Numbered from the stretch's first letter, positions 8,751 to 20,649 are shown. The stretch is DNA of 64,000 nt from Prado023 sp963798745 (GCA_963798745.1 CAWCUF010000003.1:186001-250000), one strand, 5' to 3'. Translations and numbers: made by a program. Notes: a model not told the origin generated them from the letters alone.

Positions 8751-10418
8751 CTAGACGACCACGCGCAGGATCTCGTCGAGGGAGGTGATGCCCTCGCGCA
8801 CCTTGTGCATGCCGTCCAGGCGCAGGGACACCATGCCCTCCTCGTGGGCCACGGCCTCGATGGCCGCCGCCGACGCGCGCTCCACGGTCAGCCGCTCGAC
8901 GGCCTCGCTCACGCTCATCACCTCGTGCAGCGCCAGCCGACCCTTGTAGCCGGTCTTGGCGCACGCCGCACAGCCGACCGCCCGGTGCAGCTCGGGCAGC
9001 GGTTCGCCAGCCGTCCACGGGAAGCGGGCTGCTCGCAGGGTCTCCGCGGTCGGTGTGTAGGGCGCCTTGCACTTGCTGCACAGCCGGCGCGCGAGGCGCT
9101 GGGCCAGCACGCAGTCGAGCGCGGAACCGACCAGGAACGGCTCGATGCCCATCTCGATCAGGCGGGTCACCGCCGACGGGGCGTCGTTGGTGTGCAGCGT
9201 CGCCAGCACCAGGTGACCGGTCAGCGAGGCCTCGATGGCGATCTGGGCGGTCTCATGGTCGCGGATCTCGCCGATCAGCACCACATCGGGGTCCGCGCGC
9301 AGGATCGAGCGCAGCGCAGCGGCGAAGGTGAGCCCGGCCTTGGCATGCGTCTGCACCTGGTTGATCCCGGCCAGGCGGTACTCCACCGGGTCCTCGACGG
9401 TGATGATGTTCACCTCGGGTCGGTTGATCTGGTGCAGCGTCGAGTACAGCGTCGTGGACTTGCCCGAGCCGGTGGGCCCGGTCACGAGGATCATCCCGTA
9501 GGGCTTGGAGTAGCTGACCTGATAACGGTCGAAGTTTCCGCCGGTGAAGCCGAGATCCTTGAGGTCCAGCATCGCGGTGGAGTTGTCCAGGATGCGCATG
9601 ACGACCTTCTCGCCCCACACCGTCGGCAGCGTGGCCACGCGCAGGTCGACCTTGCGCCCGTAGGCAGTGACCGACAGCCGGCCGTCCTGCGGGATGCGCC
9701 GCTCGGCGATGTTGATGTCGGCCATGATCTTCAGGCGGCTGATCACACCGGACTGGATCGACTTCGGCGAGCGCATGACCTCGTGGAGCACCCCGTCGAT
9801 CCGGAAGCGCACCCGCAGGTCCTCCTCGGCCGGTTCGATGTGGATGTCCGAGGCGCCGTCCTGGATGCCCTGCGTGATGAGCAGGTTCACGAACTTGACG
9901 ATCGGGGCGTCCTCGACGACCTCCTTGATGCGGGAGAGGTCCTCCTCCTCGGAGGTCCGCACCTCGATCGCCGTCGAGAGGCTGTCGAGCTCGTCACCGG
10001 CGCGGTAGGCCCGCGCGATGGCGGCGAGCACGTCGCCGCGCGTGGAGACGACCGGGCGCAACTCGACCTTGGCCATCGTGCGCACATCGTCCAGGGCGAT
10101 CACGTTGGCCGGGTCGGCCATCGCGATCACCAAGCGCCCCTCGACGAAGCGCACCGGGACCAGCATGTGCCGCCGACACAAGGTGCCCGGGACCAGCGCG
10201 GTGGCCGCGGGGTCGATCAGCGCGTCACCGAGGTCGATGTAGTCAAGCCCCACCTGTGCGGCCAGCGCAGCGACGAGGTCGGCCTCGCTGAGCACGCCCT
10301 GGTCGACCAGGATCCGGCCCATGCTGCGCCCGACGCGCCGCTGTTCGGCGCTCGCGCCAGCCACCTGCTCGGCCGTGGCCAGGCCGCGTTCGCGAAGCAC
10401 ATCGGAGAGCTGCTTCAT
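8751..10418 (-). CDS. pilB: Pilus assembly ATPase PilB (GspE/PulE family)
   Basis: A 555-residue ATPase. It has an N-terminal GspE_N domain (residues 1-140, with GRILVDQGVLSEADL), a PAS-like domain (DGASDIHIEP, RFRIDGVLHEV), Walker A GPTGSGKSTTLYSTLH at about 314, Walker B (DVVLIGEIRDHETA), a His box (LATLHTNDAPSAVTRL) and a four-cysteine zinc module at about 446-485 (CSKCK and CAAC). The zinc module separates extension motors from PilT. It lies between pilT and the DUF4388 gene in one minus-strand array and would power pilin polymerisation. Confidence 0.95.
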   Translation of the reverse strand: MKQLSDVLRERGLATAEQVAGASAEQRRVGRSMGRILVDQGVLSEADLVAALAAQVGLDYIDLGDALIDPAATALVPGTLCRRHMLVPVRFVEGRLVIAMADPANVIALDDVRTMAKVELRPVVSTRGDVLAAIARAYRAGDELDSLSTAIEVRTSEEEDLSRIKEVVEDAPIVKFVNLLITQGIQDGASDIHIEPAEEDLRVRFRIDGVLHEVMRSPKSIQSGVISRLKIMADINIAERRIPQDGRLSVTAYGRKVDLRVATLPTVWGEKVVMRILDNSTAMLDLKDLGFTGGNFDRYQVSYSKPYGMILVTGPTGSGKSTTLYSTLHQINRPEVNIITVEDPVEYRLAGINQVQTHAKAGLTFAAALRSILRADPDVVLIGEIRDHETAQIAIEASLTGHLVLATLHTNDAPSAVTRLIEMGIEPFLVGSALDCVLAQRLARRLCSKCKAPYTPTAETLRAARFPWTAGEPLPELHRAVGCAACAKTGYKGRLALHEVMSVSEAVERLTVERASAAAIEAVAHEEGMVSLRLDGMHKVREGITSLDEILRVVV

Positions 10419-10491
10419 GGCCCGCGCTCCCCCGGGGCGGGGGTCAGCGCGGCGGGCGGGCCCGGGGCCGCCGATGCGGGCAGCCCACCCA

Positions 10492-12813
10492 TCACACGCC
10501 CCGCGCGCTGGACATCAGGTGCGCGAGCAGTCCGGTCGCCAGCGGATCGACGGGCTGCGGATCGACGGGCTGCGGGTCGGTCAGCTGCGTGTCGGTCTGT
10601 TGTGGGTCCGTCAGCTGTGGGCTGGTCAGCTGCGGGTCGGTCAGTTGCGCGTTCGTGGCCAGCGAGTGGTCCGGCTGTACGCCGGCGCCCTGGGGGTGGT
10701 CCGTCTGCTGGTGCTGCCCCAGCCCGTGGTCCGCCGGCCCATGCTCCGCCGGCGTCTCTGCGATCGTCGAGGCGGCAGGTCGCGGTTCGACCGGCGGCTC
10801 AAGTCCGGCAGGGAGCTCGGCCGCGGTGGCGGCGCCCTGCTCCGGCACACCAAGGCCCAGAGCCTGCGCCCACGGGGACCACGTGGCTTCTGCGCCCGGG
10901 TCCTGCGCCTCCGGGAACTGCGCCTCCGGGAACTGAGTCTCCGGGTACTGGGTCACCAGGTACTGCGCCTCCGGGAACTGAGTCTCCGGATACTGAGTCT
11001 CCGGGAACTGAGTCTCGGGGAACTGCGCCTGCGGGTACTGAGTCTCGGGGTACTGAGTCTCGGGGAACTGCGCCTGCGGGTACTGAGTCTCGGGGTACTG
11101 AGTCTCCGGGAACTGAGTCTCCGGGAACTGCGCCTGCGGGTACTGAGTCTCGGGGTACTGAGTCTCCGGGAACTGAGTCTCCGGGAACTGCGCCTGCGGG
11201 TTCTGGGTCTCTGGGTACTGGGCCTCCGGATACTGGGCCTCCGGATACTGAGTCTCCGGGAACTGAGTCTCGGGGAACTGCTCCTGCGGGTACTGGTTCT
11301 CTGGGTACTGCGGTCCCCGGTACTCGGCGCCGTCAACCGGTCCTTGCCCGAGGCCAGCAACGGGTGCCGGCCAAACGATCGGATCGGTGACTGAGGCGGC
11401 CTCTGGCTCGGCGTCCCAAGTCTCGCCCTGCCACGCGACAGGGGGCTCACCCTCCCAGGCCTCTGGCTCCCAGGCGACGATGCCCAGGCCCCCGCCGGCG
11501 CCCCGAGCCGCCAGGTTCGCCTCGACAAGCGCCTGCGCGTTTGGCTGCGACGCCTGCTGGCCGGGCCGCTGATCGGCCACCGGATCCGACGCCCCCCATT
11601 GCGATCCGACTTCTGCGGGCCAACCCTCGGCCCCAGGACCCGACGTCACGGGCTCCGTCGCCCCCATCGCTGACCAGCTCTCGACCCCCGAGTCCGGGCC
11701 GTCGACCCTCGCTCCAACCTCGGCCGACCACCGCTCGGTCGGTGCCGCGGCGAGAGGTCCGTCCGAACCGGTCCACCGCTGCTCGTCGGTCCGCGGGTTC
11801 GCACTGGCTGAACGTGCCTCCGCCTGCTCATCAAGCGCACCCGCGGGCGCCTGCGAGCATTCCGCCACCAGGTCGCGCAACTCGCCCGACTCCTCGACCG
11901 GCGTCCACGGCTCGCTGCGCGTCAGGCTGCCGTCGCCGACACCGCACCCCTGGTCCGGCCACGCGGAGCCCTCCTCCGGTGTCAGCACCAGCGCGTCCAC
12001 CGCTACCGCCATCGCGACCGGAGCCGAGTCCGACAGCCCCGCAGGGCGCGCACCTGGATGCGCGAGGGACCCGGCCTCGAACTCATCGATGAGTCGCTCA
12101 GCCGCCAGGCGCCGCTCGTCGCCGGACTCGGCCAGGACCTCGATCAGTCCCCGGCCGATCAGCTCCACCACCCGACCGCCGGCCGCCAACGGCGCCATAC
12201 CGAGGGTCGCCAGTACCTGACCGAGGGTCCGTCGTCCGTCGACCCGAGCGACCACCGCCCAGTCCTCGAGGTCCAGGACGGGAGCGCTGACCAGTCCCGG
12301 CTGCAGGGACAGGACGCTGTCGGCCTCGGGCAAGCGGGCTCGCAGATCGCTCCATTGCTGGGCCCGCTCGCGGGCACTGGCCACGCAGGCCTCGACTCCC
12401 AGCCGGACCCCCAGATCCTCGGTCTCACCCAGCCCAGCATGGACCTCGAACTGCCCCGCTGCCCACCCCAGCAACTCCCCCAGCGCGTCCACGCACAGCT
12501 CGCCGGCCACCGCGCGAGCCGCCTCGGCATCCACCGCCCCGCCGGTCACCAGGGCCCGCGCTGGTCGTGCCTCGGCGAGCGCCGCGGTCAAGTCGCTGGC
12601 CGGAACGTCCAGACTTGCCACCAGCGCACGCAACAGGCTCGCAGCACTGATGTCAGCCGTCGCCGCGCAGACCGTGCCCTCCACGAGGCACACCGAACCG
12701 GTCGCCGTGGAGCCGTGGACCTGCACCTGCGCAGTGCGTCGGCTCATCGCGAGCAGGTTCAGCACGTCAGACACGGGGAACTCGGCCAGGCTGCCAGAGA
12801 GGGTGATGGTCAT
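10492..12813 (-). CDS. DUF4388 (PATAN-like) protein with 27-copy pentapeptide repeat
   Basis: A 773-residue protein; start ATG 12813 with GGAGG six bases upstream. Residues 1-100 match the DUF4388 pattern (GSLAEFPVSDVLNLLAMSRRTAQ, then VCLVEGTVCAA), a domain often found in response-regulator and gliding/pilus-associated proteins. The next 150 residues look like a helical DUF4388-associated region. About residue 500 starts a run of 27 perfect-register pentamers of form [YF]P[EQ][TA]Q, followed by Pro/Gln-rich tail sequence with TDPQL/VDPQP repeats. No membrane segment or signal peptide. It is the first gene of the pil array, so a regulatory or scaffolding role for the pilus is plausible but unproven. 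Confidence 0.72.
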   Translation of the reverse strand: MTITLSGSLAEFPVSDVLNLLAMSRRTAQVQVHGSTATGSVCLVEGTVCAATADISAASLLRALVASLDVPASDLTAALAEARPARALVTGGAVDAEAARAVAGELCVDALGELLGWAAGQFEVHAGLGETEDLGVRLGVEACVASARERAQQWSDLRARLPEADSVLSLQPGLVSAPVLDLEDWAVVARVDGRRTLGQVLATLGMAPLAAGGRVVELIGRGLIEVLAESGDERRLAAERLIDEFEAGSLAHPGARPAGLSDSAPVAMAVAVDALVLTPEEGSAWPDQGCGVGDGSLTRSEPWTPVEESGELRDLVAECSQAPAGALDEQAEARSASANPRTDEQRWTGSDGPLAAAPTERWSAEVGARVDGPDSGVESWSAMGATEPVTSGPGAEGWPAEVGSQWGASDPVADQRPGQQASQPNAQALVEANLAARGAGGGLGIVAWEPEAWEGEPPVAWQGETWDAEPEAASVTDPIVWPAPVAGLGQGPVDGAEYRGPQYPENQYPQEQFPETQFPETQYPEAQYPEAQYPETQNPQAQFPETQFPETQYPETQYPQAQFPETQFPETQYPETQYPQAQFPETQYPETQYPQAQFPETQFPETQYPETQFPEAQYLVTQYPETQFPEAQFPEAQDPGAEATWSPWAQALGLGVPEQGAATAAELPAGLEPPVEPRPAASTIAETPAEHGPADHGLGQHQQTDHPQGAGVQPDHSLATNAQLTDPQLTSPQLTDPQQTDTQLTDPQPVDPQPVDPLATGLLAHLMSSARGV
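10903..11307 (-). repeat. 27 tandem copies of a 15-nt unit, in frame
   Basis: Exactly 405 bases made of 27 consecutive 15-base units encoding [YF]P[EQ][TA]Q. The units group in higher-order blocks (FPETQ FPETQ YPETQ YPQAQ recurs), which indicates segmental duplication. Because the unit is a multiple of three, copy-number change alters repeat length without breaking the frame. Only a few units deviate (NPQAQ, YLVTQ). Confidence 0.95.
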
Positions 12814-13061
12814 CGCGGGCCTCCAGGAACCCCCGGACGGGTCACCCCGGCGAGCCGGCGCGCGGTCGACCGGCGCACAGCCCCGCCGGGGCGCCCGAAC
12901 TGGGGACACGGGCGTGGGCCAGCCCCACGCCGTGTGTCAGCCATCGTCACCCGTCGGCGCCGCCTTGAGCCCCAGGGCAGCCTCGGGCTGGCCGGTGCCC
13001 GAGCCGCGCCTGGCGCCGCCCCGTCACCGGACCAGGACCGCGACTGCCGGACCTTCGGCCC

Positions 13062-13230
13062 AACCGCCGAGTTGTGGTTGAAAGGGCGCGTCGCGCAGCG
13101 CCCGACGACGGCAAACGCGCTCCGCGTGGTCGAAAACTGGGCTGCCCGCCGCGGTCTTTCAACCACACGGAGCGCGCTGCGGGCCGCCAGTGCGACGACA
13201 GCACCGCCTTTCGACCACAAGTCGGCGGTT
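13062..13230. repeat. Concentric nested inverted repeat in the aroE-DUF4388 intergenic region
   Basis: The 509-base gap 12814-13322 has no convincing gene. It holds two inverted-repeat pairs sharing one centre at 13146: outer arms 13062-13085 and 13207-13230 (22 of 24 complementary), inner arms 13116-13135 and 13157-13176 (18 of 20). Inner and outer arms are separated by 30 bases on each side and share the core GTGGTYGAAA. The spacers themselves are not complementary. It lies downstream of aroE and upstream of the DUF4388 gene, so it could act as a terminator, a regulatory site or a decayed mobile palindrome. Confidence 0.8.
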
Positions 13231-13322
13231 CATAACCCCGACGCCCCTGCTGGCAGCCCCGGAACGATCCCGCGATGGCCGCCGTCCGGCCGACACCTGC
13301 GGCAGGCGAGACCTGCGGGGAC

Positions 13323-14150
13323 TCAGTTGCGGCGGGCGAGCTCGGCGCGCAGCGCCCGGCGCATCACCTCGACGTCCGGTCGAAGCCCGGTCATGAGCGC
13401 GACCTGAGCCGCCGCCTGGTGCAGCAACATCTCGTCGCCGCCCACGCAGGACCCGCCGGCCGCCACCCACGCTGCGAGCAGCGGCGGCGGCCAGGGCGCA
13501 TAGGAGACGTCCAGCAGGGCACCCGGGTCAGCGGGCAGCGCACCGACCAGGCTCGTGGCCGCGTCAGCAGGCAGTGTGCTCACCACGATCGCAGCCTCGG
13601 AGCGGCCGGGCAGTCGCTTCGGCCAGCCGGACACCTCCAGCGCCACGCCCACCCGCTGGGCCACCTCGGACAGCCCGTCGGCAGCCTCGGGCCGACGCGC
13701 ATGCACGCGCACGAGCGGGCAGCCCAACTCCGCCAGCGCGACCACCGAGGAAGCCGCCGTCGCTCCGGCGCCGAGCACCACCGCCGGCCCGGGCCGCGCC
13801 CCTATCCCGCGCAACGCCTCGACGATCCCGCGGACGTCGGTGTTGTGGCCCGTCGGGCCCGCGGACCCGAACATCAGCGTGTTGGCCGCGCCGACCAGCT
13901 CGGCCACCGCACTGACCTCGACCAGCAGCGGAAGCACCGCCCGCTTGAGCGGCATGGTCAGCGACAAGCCGACCCACTCCGGACCACACCCGGCGACGAA
14001 GTCGGCCAGCCCTGCCTCGCCGCACTCGATCGCCTCGTAGCGCCAGTCCAGGCCCAGGTCGACATACGCAGCCCGGTGCAGGACCGGGGACAGGCTGTGC
14101 TCGATGGGGCTGCCCAGGACGGCGGCCCGCCGGGTCGCCCCAGGGGTCAC
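13323..14150 (-). CDS. aroE: Shikimate dehydrogenase
   Basis: A 275-residue NADP-dependent enzyme that reduces 3-dehydroshikimate in aromatic amino acid synthesis. The substrate site is visible: GSPIEHSLSPVLH near the N-terminus, SLTMPLKRAVLP (the catalytic Lys) and AANTLMF with GHNTDVRGI (the catalytic Asp). The nucleotide-binding turn is VLGAGATAASSV. The GTG at 14150 overlaps the mltG stop as GTGA; a second GTG at 14171, inside mltG, has AGGAG eight bases upstream and is a possible alternative. The mltG-aroE coupling is usual in Actinomycetota. Confidence 0.93.
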   Translation of the reverse strand: MTPGATRRAAVLGSPIEHSLSPVLHRAAYVDLGLDWRYEAIECGEAGLADFVAGCGPEWVGLSLTMPLKRAVLPLLVEVSAVAELVGAANTLMFGSAGPTGHNTDVRGIVEALRGIGARPGPAVVLGAGATAASSVVALAELGCPLVRVHARRPEAADGLSEVAQRVGVALEVSGWPKRLPGRSEAAIVVSTLPADAATSLVGALPADPGALLDVSYAPWPPPLLAAWVAAGGSCVGGDEMLLHQAAAQVALMTGLRPDVEVMRRALRAELARRN

Positions 14151-15271
14151 TGCGGGTTCTCGGCCAGCCACTTGGCGAACTCCTGGCGCCAGATCTCGAA
14201 CTGGCCGAAGTCGTCGGTGAACTTCGTCTCACCCGTGTCCGGGTTGACCGTCACGTAGTAGAGCCATGGTCCGTCCGCCGGGTTCAGCGCCGCCTGCATC
14301 GCCGCCTCCCCCGGTGAGTTGATGGGTGTCGGCGGCAGGCCGATGTACTTGTAGGTGTTGAACGGCGAATCGAGGCTGTCCCGCTCGGCGGTGGGGATGT
14401 TGATGTCCGACTTGCCGAGCGCATAGTTCAGGGTCGCGTCGATCTGCAGCAAACCGTTCGTGCCGCCCCAGATATCGGGATCCAGCCGGTTGTAGATGAC
14501 CCGCGCGACCTTGTCGAAATCGTCGGGATGCCCCTCGGCCTGGACCAGGCTGGCGATGATCATCGCCTCGTAGGGCGTCACGCCGTTGCGCTCGGCGCCG
14601 GCCTCGAGATCGACCTTCGTGGCCGCCTCGTCCCACCGCTTCACGGTGCGCGAGAGCACCTGGGTGGCGTTCTCATCGTCGGCCAACTCGTAGGTGGCCG
14701 GGAAGATGAATCCCTCGGCGTTGTCCTTGGCGTACTTGGGCAGGCCGATCTCGCCGCCCTCCGCCGCCTTGTTCAGCTTCTTCTTCGAGATCCCGGTCGC
14801 CTCGGAGATCGAGGCGATGCTCTGGTCGAGGCGCAGGCCCTCGCGCAGGAGCAGCCGGTCGGTGATCCTCGCATCAGGGTCGATCATCCGCGCGACAGCG
14901 TCCTGCGCGCTCATCTGCTCGGCCATGTCGTACGTGCCGGGGCCGATCTTCTCCGCGTCGGGCTCGGCCTTGGTCGCCTCCAGCCAGGCGTCGACGGAGG
15001 CGACCACGTCCTGCGCCTTGAGCGTCCGTCCGATCTCGGCCAGGGTCTGGCCCTGTTCCACGACGACCTGCACCGAGCCGGTGCCCTCGCCGGCATAGTC
15101 CGCCGGTCCGGGCCCGAACGCCGGGATCCGGTCGATCGCGAGCTTCACGCCGAAACCGATCAGGACCAGCACGCCGAGGCTCAGCAGGACTGCCACCCAG
15201 GACCGGCCCCGGTGCCGGGCGCCTTCGGGCGGCCGCTGCTCCGGCATCGTCTGCAGGCCGAGGTTGCTCAT
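14147..15271 (-). CDS. mltG: Endolytic peptidoglycan transglycosylase MltG (YceG)
   Basis: A 374-residue protein; ATG 15271 has AGGAG four bases upstream. A basic cytoplasmic N-terminus is followed by one transmembrane helix (SWVAVLLSLGVLVLIGFGVKL), a LysM-like subdomain (VVEQGQTLAEIGRTLK) and the YceG catalytic domain. The catalytic glutamate lies in IIASLVQAEG, followed by KVARVIYNRL and NGLLQIDATLNYALGK, all family signatures. It cuts nascent glycan strands in the outer leaflet space. Overlaps ruvX by a short junction, consistent with one operon. Confidence 0.93.
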   Translation of the reverse strand: MSNLGLQTMPEQRPPEGARHRGRSWVAVLLSLGVLVLIGFGVKLAIDRIPAFGPGPADYAGEGTGSVQVVVEQGQTLAEIGRTLKAQDVVASVDAWLEATKAEPDAEKIGPGTYDMAEQMSAQDAVARMIDPDARITDRLLLREGLRLDQSIASISEATGISKKKLNKAAEGGEIGLPKYAKDNAEGFIFPATYELADDENATQVLSRTVKRWDEAATKVDLEAGAERNGVTPYEAMIIASLVQAEGHPDDFDKVARVIYNRLDPDIWGGTNGLLQIDATLNYALGKSDINIPTAERDSLDSPFNTYKYIGLPPTPINSPGEAAMQAALNPADGPWLYYVTVNPDTGETKFTDDFGQFEIWRQEFAKWLAENPQ

Positions 15272-15272
15272 C

Positions 15273-15724
15273 TCACTCCTGAATCGGGGTTCCCGGCGCG
15301 CGACCGGTGGCACGCTCCGAGTCAACAGCGTATTGGACGATGATCACCGCGGCTCCTTGATCCACCACCGCCCGGCTCCTGCGGGCGCTGCGCCCGGCCT
15401 CGCGCATCCCCCGCGTGGCGGCCACCGTGGACAGTCGCTCGTCGACCAGGCGCACCGGGACGGGGTCCACAGCGTCCGCCAACTCGACGGCGAACGCGCG
15501 CGCCCCGACCGCTGCGGGGCCGGGCCGACCAGACATCGACAGCGGCAGCCCGACGATCACCTCGAGGGCGGCGTACTCGGCGACCAGGGCGGCGATCCGG
15601 GCCAGGTCGCCCTCCCCGCGGGGCACGGTCTCGACCGGGACGCCGAGCAGGCCCGAGGGATCCGTTCGTGCCACCCCGATCCGGACGCTGCCGACATCGA
15701 CGCCGATCCGCACGCCCGGTCGCA

Positions 15725-15725
<1 letters not shown>
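15273..15725 (-). CDS. ruvX: RuvX/YqgF family Holliday junction resolvase-like, pre-16S rRNA nuclease
   Basis: A 150-residue RNase H-fold protein with GVDVGSVRIGVA at the N-terminus (first acidic residue), the strand VIVGLPLSMSG and VRLVDERLSTVAA (second acidic residue). GTG 15725 overlaps the alaS TAG by one base, so translation is coupled. The YqgF family trims the 5' end of 16S rRNA in E. coli. The alaS-ruvX-mltG-aroE order is conserved in this phylum. Confidence 0.93.
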
Positions 15726-18405
<2,680 letters not shown>

Positions 18406-18409
<4 letters not shown>

Positions 18410-18783
18410 GTGCTGCCATTCGTCGTCGGCGGGGGCGTGCCCGGGTTGCGGGTCGTGGCCGGTGAGGTGGCCGGGCCCGCGGTGGGTTGGGCGCCGGAGC
18501 CCGGGGCGGGCACCCAGCCCTCGGGGATCGGCTCGGAGCCCGCGACCATGTCGATCTCCTGCGCCTGACCGGTGAGCAGTCGTCCCTCGCGGCGCGCCTT
18601 GACCTCCTGCAACCGACCGAGACCGTGCGCGGTGCGCCCGGCCAGCCGGCTGGTGGTCTGCGCGGCGACCTGCGCGGAGCCGAGCGGACCGAGTTCCTTG
18701 GCCCGGTGCGCGGCCTGCGTGCCCTTGCGGTAGGCGACCACGCCTCCGACGGCGCCGACCACCATCCAGAACGTGCGACTCAT
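18406..18783 (-). CDS. DUF6167-like small membrane protein
   Basis: A 125-residue protein. The N-terminal helix RTFWMVVGAVGGVVAYRKG is a short hydrophobic anchor; a helical charged region follows (residues 25-75) and a Pro/Thr/Ser-rich tail ends the protein. Proteins of this type sit next to alaS in many Actinomycetota and have no known function. Its stop overlaps the alaS start by ATGA, so it probably shares the transcript. Confidence 0.75.
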
Positions 18784-18979
18784 GGGCGAACCCTAGACCG
18801 AGCGCCGCGGGCCGACCGAATCGACGTCACGGCCCCGGAATGCCATCGGCAAGCGACCCACCTCGAGGCGGGCGCCATCCGGCACGATCCGGACAGCCGT
18901 CGACCGCAGGCGGACACGGGTGTCCGGATCCGCCAATCGCCCGCGCCACGCGGCGGATCGTGGGGGCACCGGCGTGTCA

Positions 18980-20467
18980 TCACGGGGATTCGGGGCGGCG
19001 CGGCCCGGGGTCGGTCGGTGTCTCGCCGAGGGCTGCGCGCAACCGGGCGAGCACGTCGGCGGCCCGGGCCTCGGCGCCGTGCGGCCCGGGCTCGTAGTAG
19101 CGGCGACCGCGGACCTGGTCCGGCGCGTACTGCTGGGCCAGCACCCCGGCCGGGTCGTCGTGCGGGTAGCGGTAGCCGACCACGCCGAGTGCCGCCGCGT
19201 TCGGGTAGTGCCCGTCGCGCAGGTGTGCCGGCACCGGCCCGACCCGCCCGGCCCGCACGTCCGCCTGGGCGGCGTCGATGGCCCGGATCACGGCGTTGGA
19301 CTTGGGCGCCAGGCACAGGTGGATCGTGGCCTGGGCCAGGGGCAGCCGTGCCTCGGGCAACCCGATCTGGGCCGAGGCCGTCATGGCGGCAGCGGCCACC
19401 GCCAGCGCGCCGGGATCGGCCAGTCCGATGTCCTCACTGGCCAGGATCACCAATCGGCGTGCGATGAACCGTGGGTCCTCACCGGCCTCGATCATCCGGG
19501 CGAGGTAGTGCAGTGCGGCGTCGGCGTCGCTGCCCCGCACGCTCTTGATGAATGCCGAGATGACGTCGTAGTGCTGGTCGCCGGTCCGGTCGTAGCGCAC
19601 CAGGGCGCGCTGCACGGCCGCCGCCACGTGCGCGGCAGTCACCAGCGGCAGGTCAGCCGAGTCCGACGACTCAGCGAGGTCCGGGAGTTCGGTGGCCTCC
19701 GGCAGCTCGGCGGTGCCCGGCGGCGCGGCGGTCTTCGGATCAGGAGCCGACGGCTGCGGCGGCGTGCTGGCGGCCCCGTGCGCGGCTGCCTCGAGATATG
19801 TCAGGGCGCGGCGGGCGTCCCCGCCGCAGAAGCGCACCAGGTCGGCGCGGGCGTCGGCCGCCAGCGCCACACGGCCCCCGAGGCCACGCTCGTCGACCAC
19901 GGCCCGGTCCAGCAGCTCCCCCACCTGCTCGTCGGTCAACGAGCTCAGCGTCAGCAGCAACGAACGCGACAGCAGCGGCGCGACCATCGAGAACGACGGG
20001 TTCTCGGTGGTCGCTGCCACCAGGGTGACCCAGCCGTTCTCCACGCCGGGCAGCAGCGAGTCCTGCTGGGTGCGGGTGAAGCGGTGGACCTCGTCGATGA
20101 ACAGCACGGTGGGCACCCCGGACATCCGCGCGGCGTCGATCGCTGCCCGGACGTCCTTGACCCCGGCGGTGACCGCGCTGAGCTCCACGAAACGTCGACC
20201 TGCAGCCCGGCTCACCAGCGAGGCGATGGTCGTCTTGCCGGTGCCCGGCGGACCCCAGAGGATCACCGAGCTGGCACCCGACCCGTCGATGAGCCGGCGC
20301 AGCGGCGAGCCCGGGGCGACCAGCTCAGCCTGACCCACCAGCTCGCCGAGCTCGCGCGGACGCATCCGGACCGCGAGCGGCGCGTCCTGGCCGGCGGACC
20401 GCTCCGCCAGGCCAGGCGCGTCGAACAACGACGGCCCACCCTGGGTCGTGCGCGCGGGTCCAGCCAT
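18980..20467 (-). CDS. rarA: Replication-associated recombination protein A (MgsA/WRNIP1 family AAA ATPase)
   Basis: A 495-residue AAA+ protein starting at ATG 20467; upstream extension of the frame lacks family similarity. Motifs: VRMRPRELGELVGQ, Walker A GPPGTGKTT, Walker B VLFIDEVHRF, sensor 1 LVAATTENPSF and the arginine-finger region LLSRSLLLTL. The C-terminal tetramerisation domain contains ARMIEAGEDPRFIARRLVILASEDIG. A 40-residue Pro/Ala/Ser/Asp insertion (PPQPSAPDPKTAAPPG) sits in the lid region. It acts at stalled replication forks. Confidence 0.95.
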   Translation of the reverse strand: MAGPARTTQGGPSLFDAPGLAERSAGQDAPLAVRMRPRELGELVGQAELVAPGSPLRRLIDGSGASSVILWGPPGTGKTTIASLVSRAAGRRFVELSAVTAGVKDVRAAIDAARMSGVPTVLFIDEVHRFTRTQQDSLLPGVENGWVTLVAATTENPSFSMVAPLLSRSLLLTLSSLTDEQVGELLDRAVVDERGLGGRVALAADARADLVRFCGGDARRALTYLEAAAHGAASTPPQPSAPDPKTAAPPGTAELPEATELPDLAESSDSADLPLVTAAHVAAAVQRALVRYDRTGDQHYDVISAFIKSVRGSDADAALHYLARMIEAGEDPRFIARRLVILASEDIGLADPGALAVAAAAMTASAQIGLPEARLPLAQATIHLCLAPKSNAVIRAIDAAQADVRAGRVGPVPAHLRDGHYPNAAALGVVGYRYPHDDPAGVLAQQYAPDQVRGRRYYEPGPHGAEARAADVLARLRAALGETPTDPGPRRPESP

Positions 20468-20512
20468 CCGGCCATGATAGGCACCGGCACGGACCGCGCG
20501 GAGTCGATCCAC

Positions 20513-20558
20513 GTGGGCGTCGCTGATCGCGCGGTACCTCCACCAGGGCGACGCCCAC
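20513..20558. repeat. Palindromic repeat, copy A of a three-copy family
   Basis: GTGGGCGTCGC at 20513-20523 is matched perfectly by GCGACGCCCAC at 20548-20558 (11-bp stem, 24-base loop). The core GCGACGCCCACGTGG recurs at 63.2 kb twice and, with two changes, at 51.9 kb. It lies in the 182-base gap between the divergent rarA and membrane-protein genes, so it is not simply a terminator here. Confidence 0.75.
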
Positions 20559-20649
20559 ACGGCGCTGGTGCGGAGGAACACCCAGCGACGGGCCGGGCGG
20601 CGGGCACTGGACGCCGGGCGCCGGAGCACCCAGGGCCTACGCTTCGGAC

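Noticed and set aside
10903..11307. CRISPR-like periodic repeat
   Set aside because: Units are directly adjacent with no spacers and encode a protein repeat in frame.
8673..11390. 905-codon open frame on the plus strand opposite pilB and the DUF4388 gene
   Set aside because: It is antisense to two well-supported genes, and its Arg/His/Gly/Asp-rich translation and tandem TESPGTES repeats are reading-frame shadows of GC-rich coding DNA.
12814..13322. Possible small gene between aroE and the DUF4388 gene
   Set aside because: Open frames here cross the palindromic arms and change frame character; no ribosome site or conserved motif.
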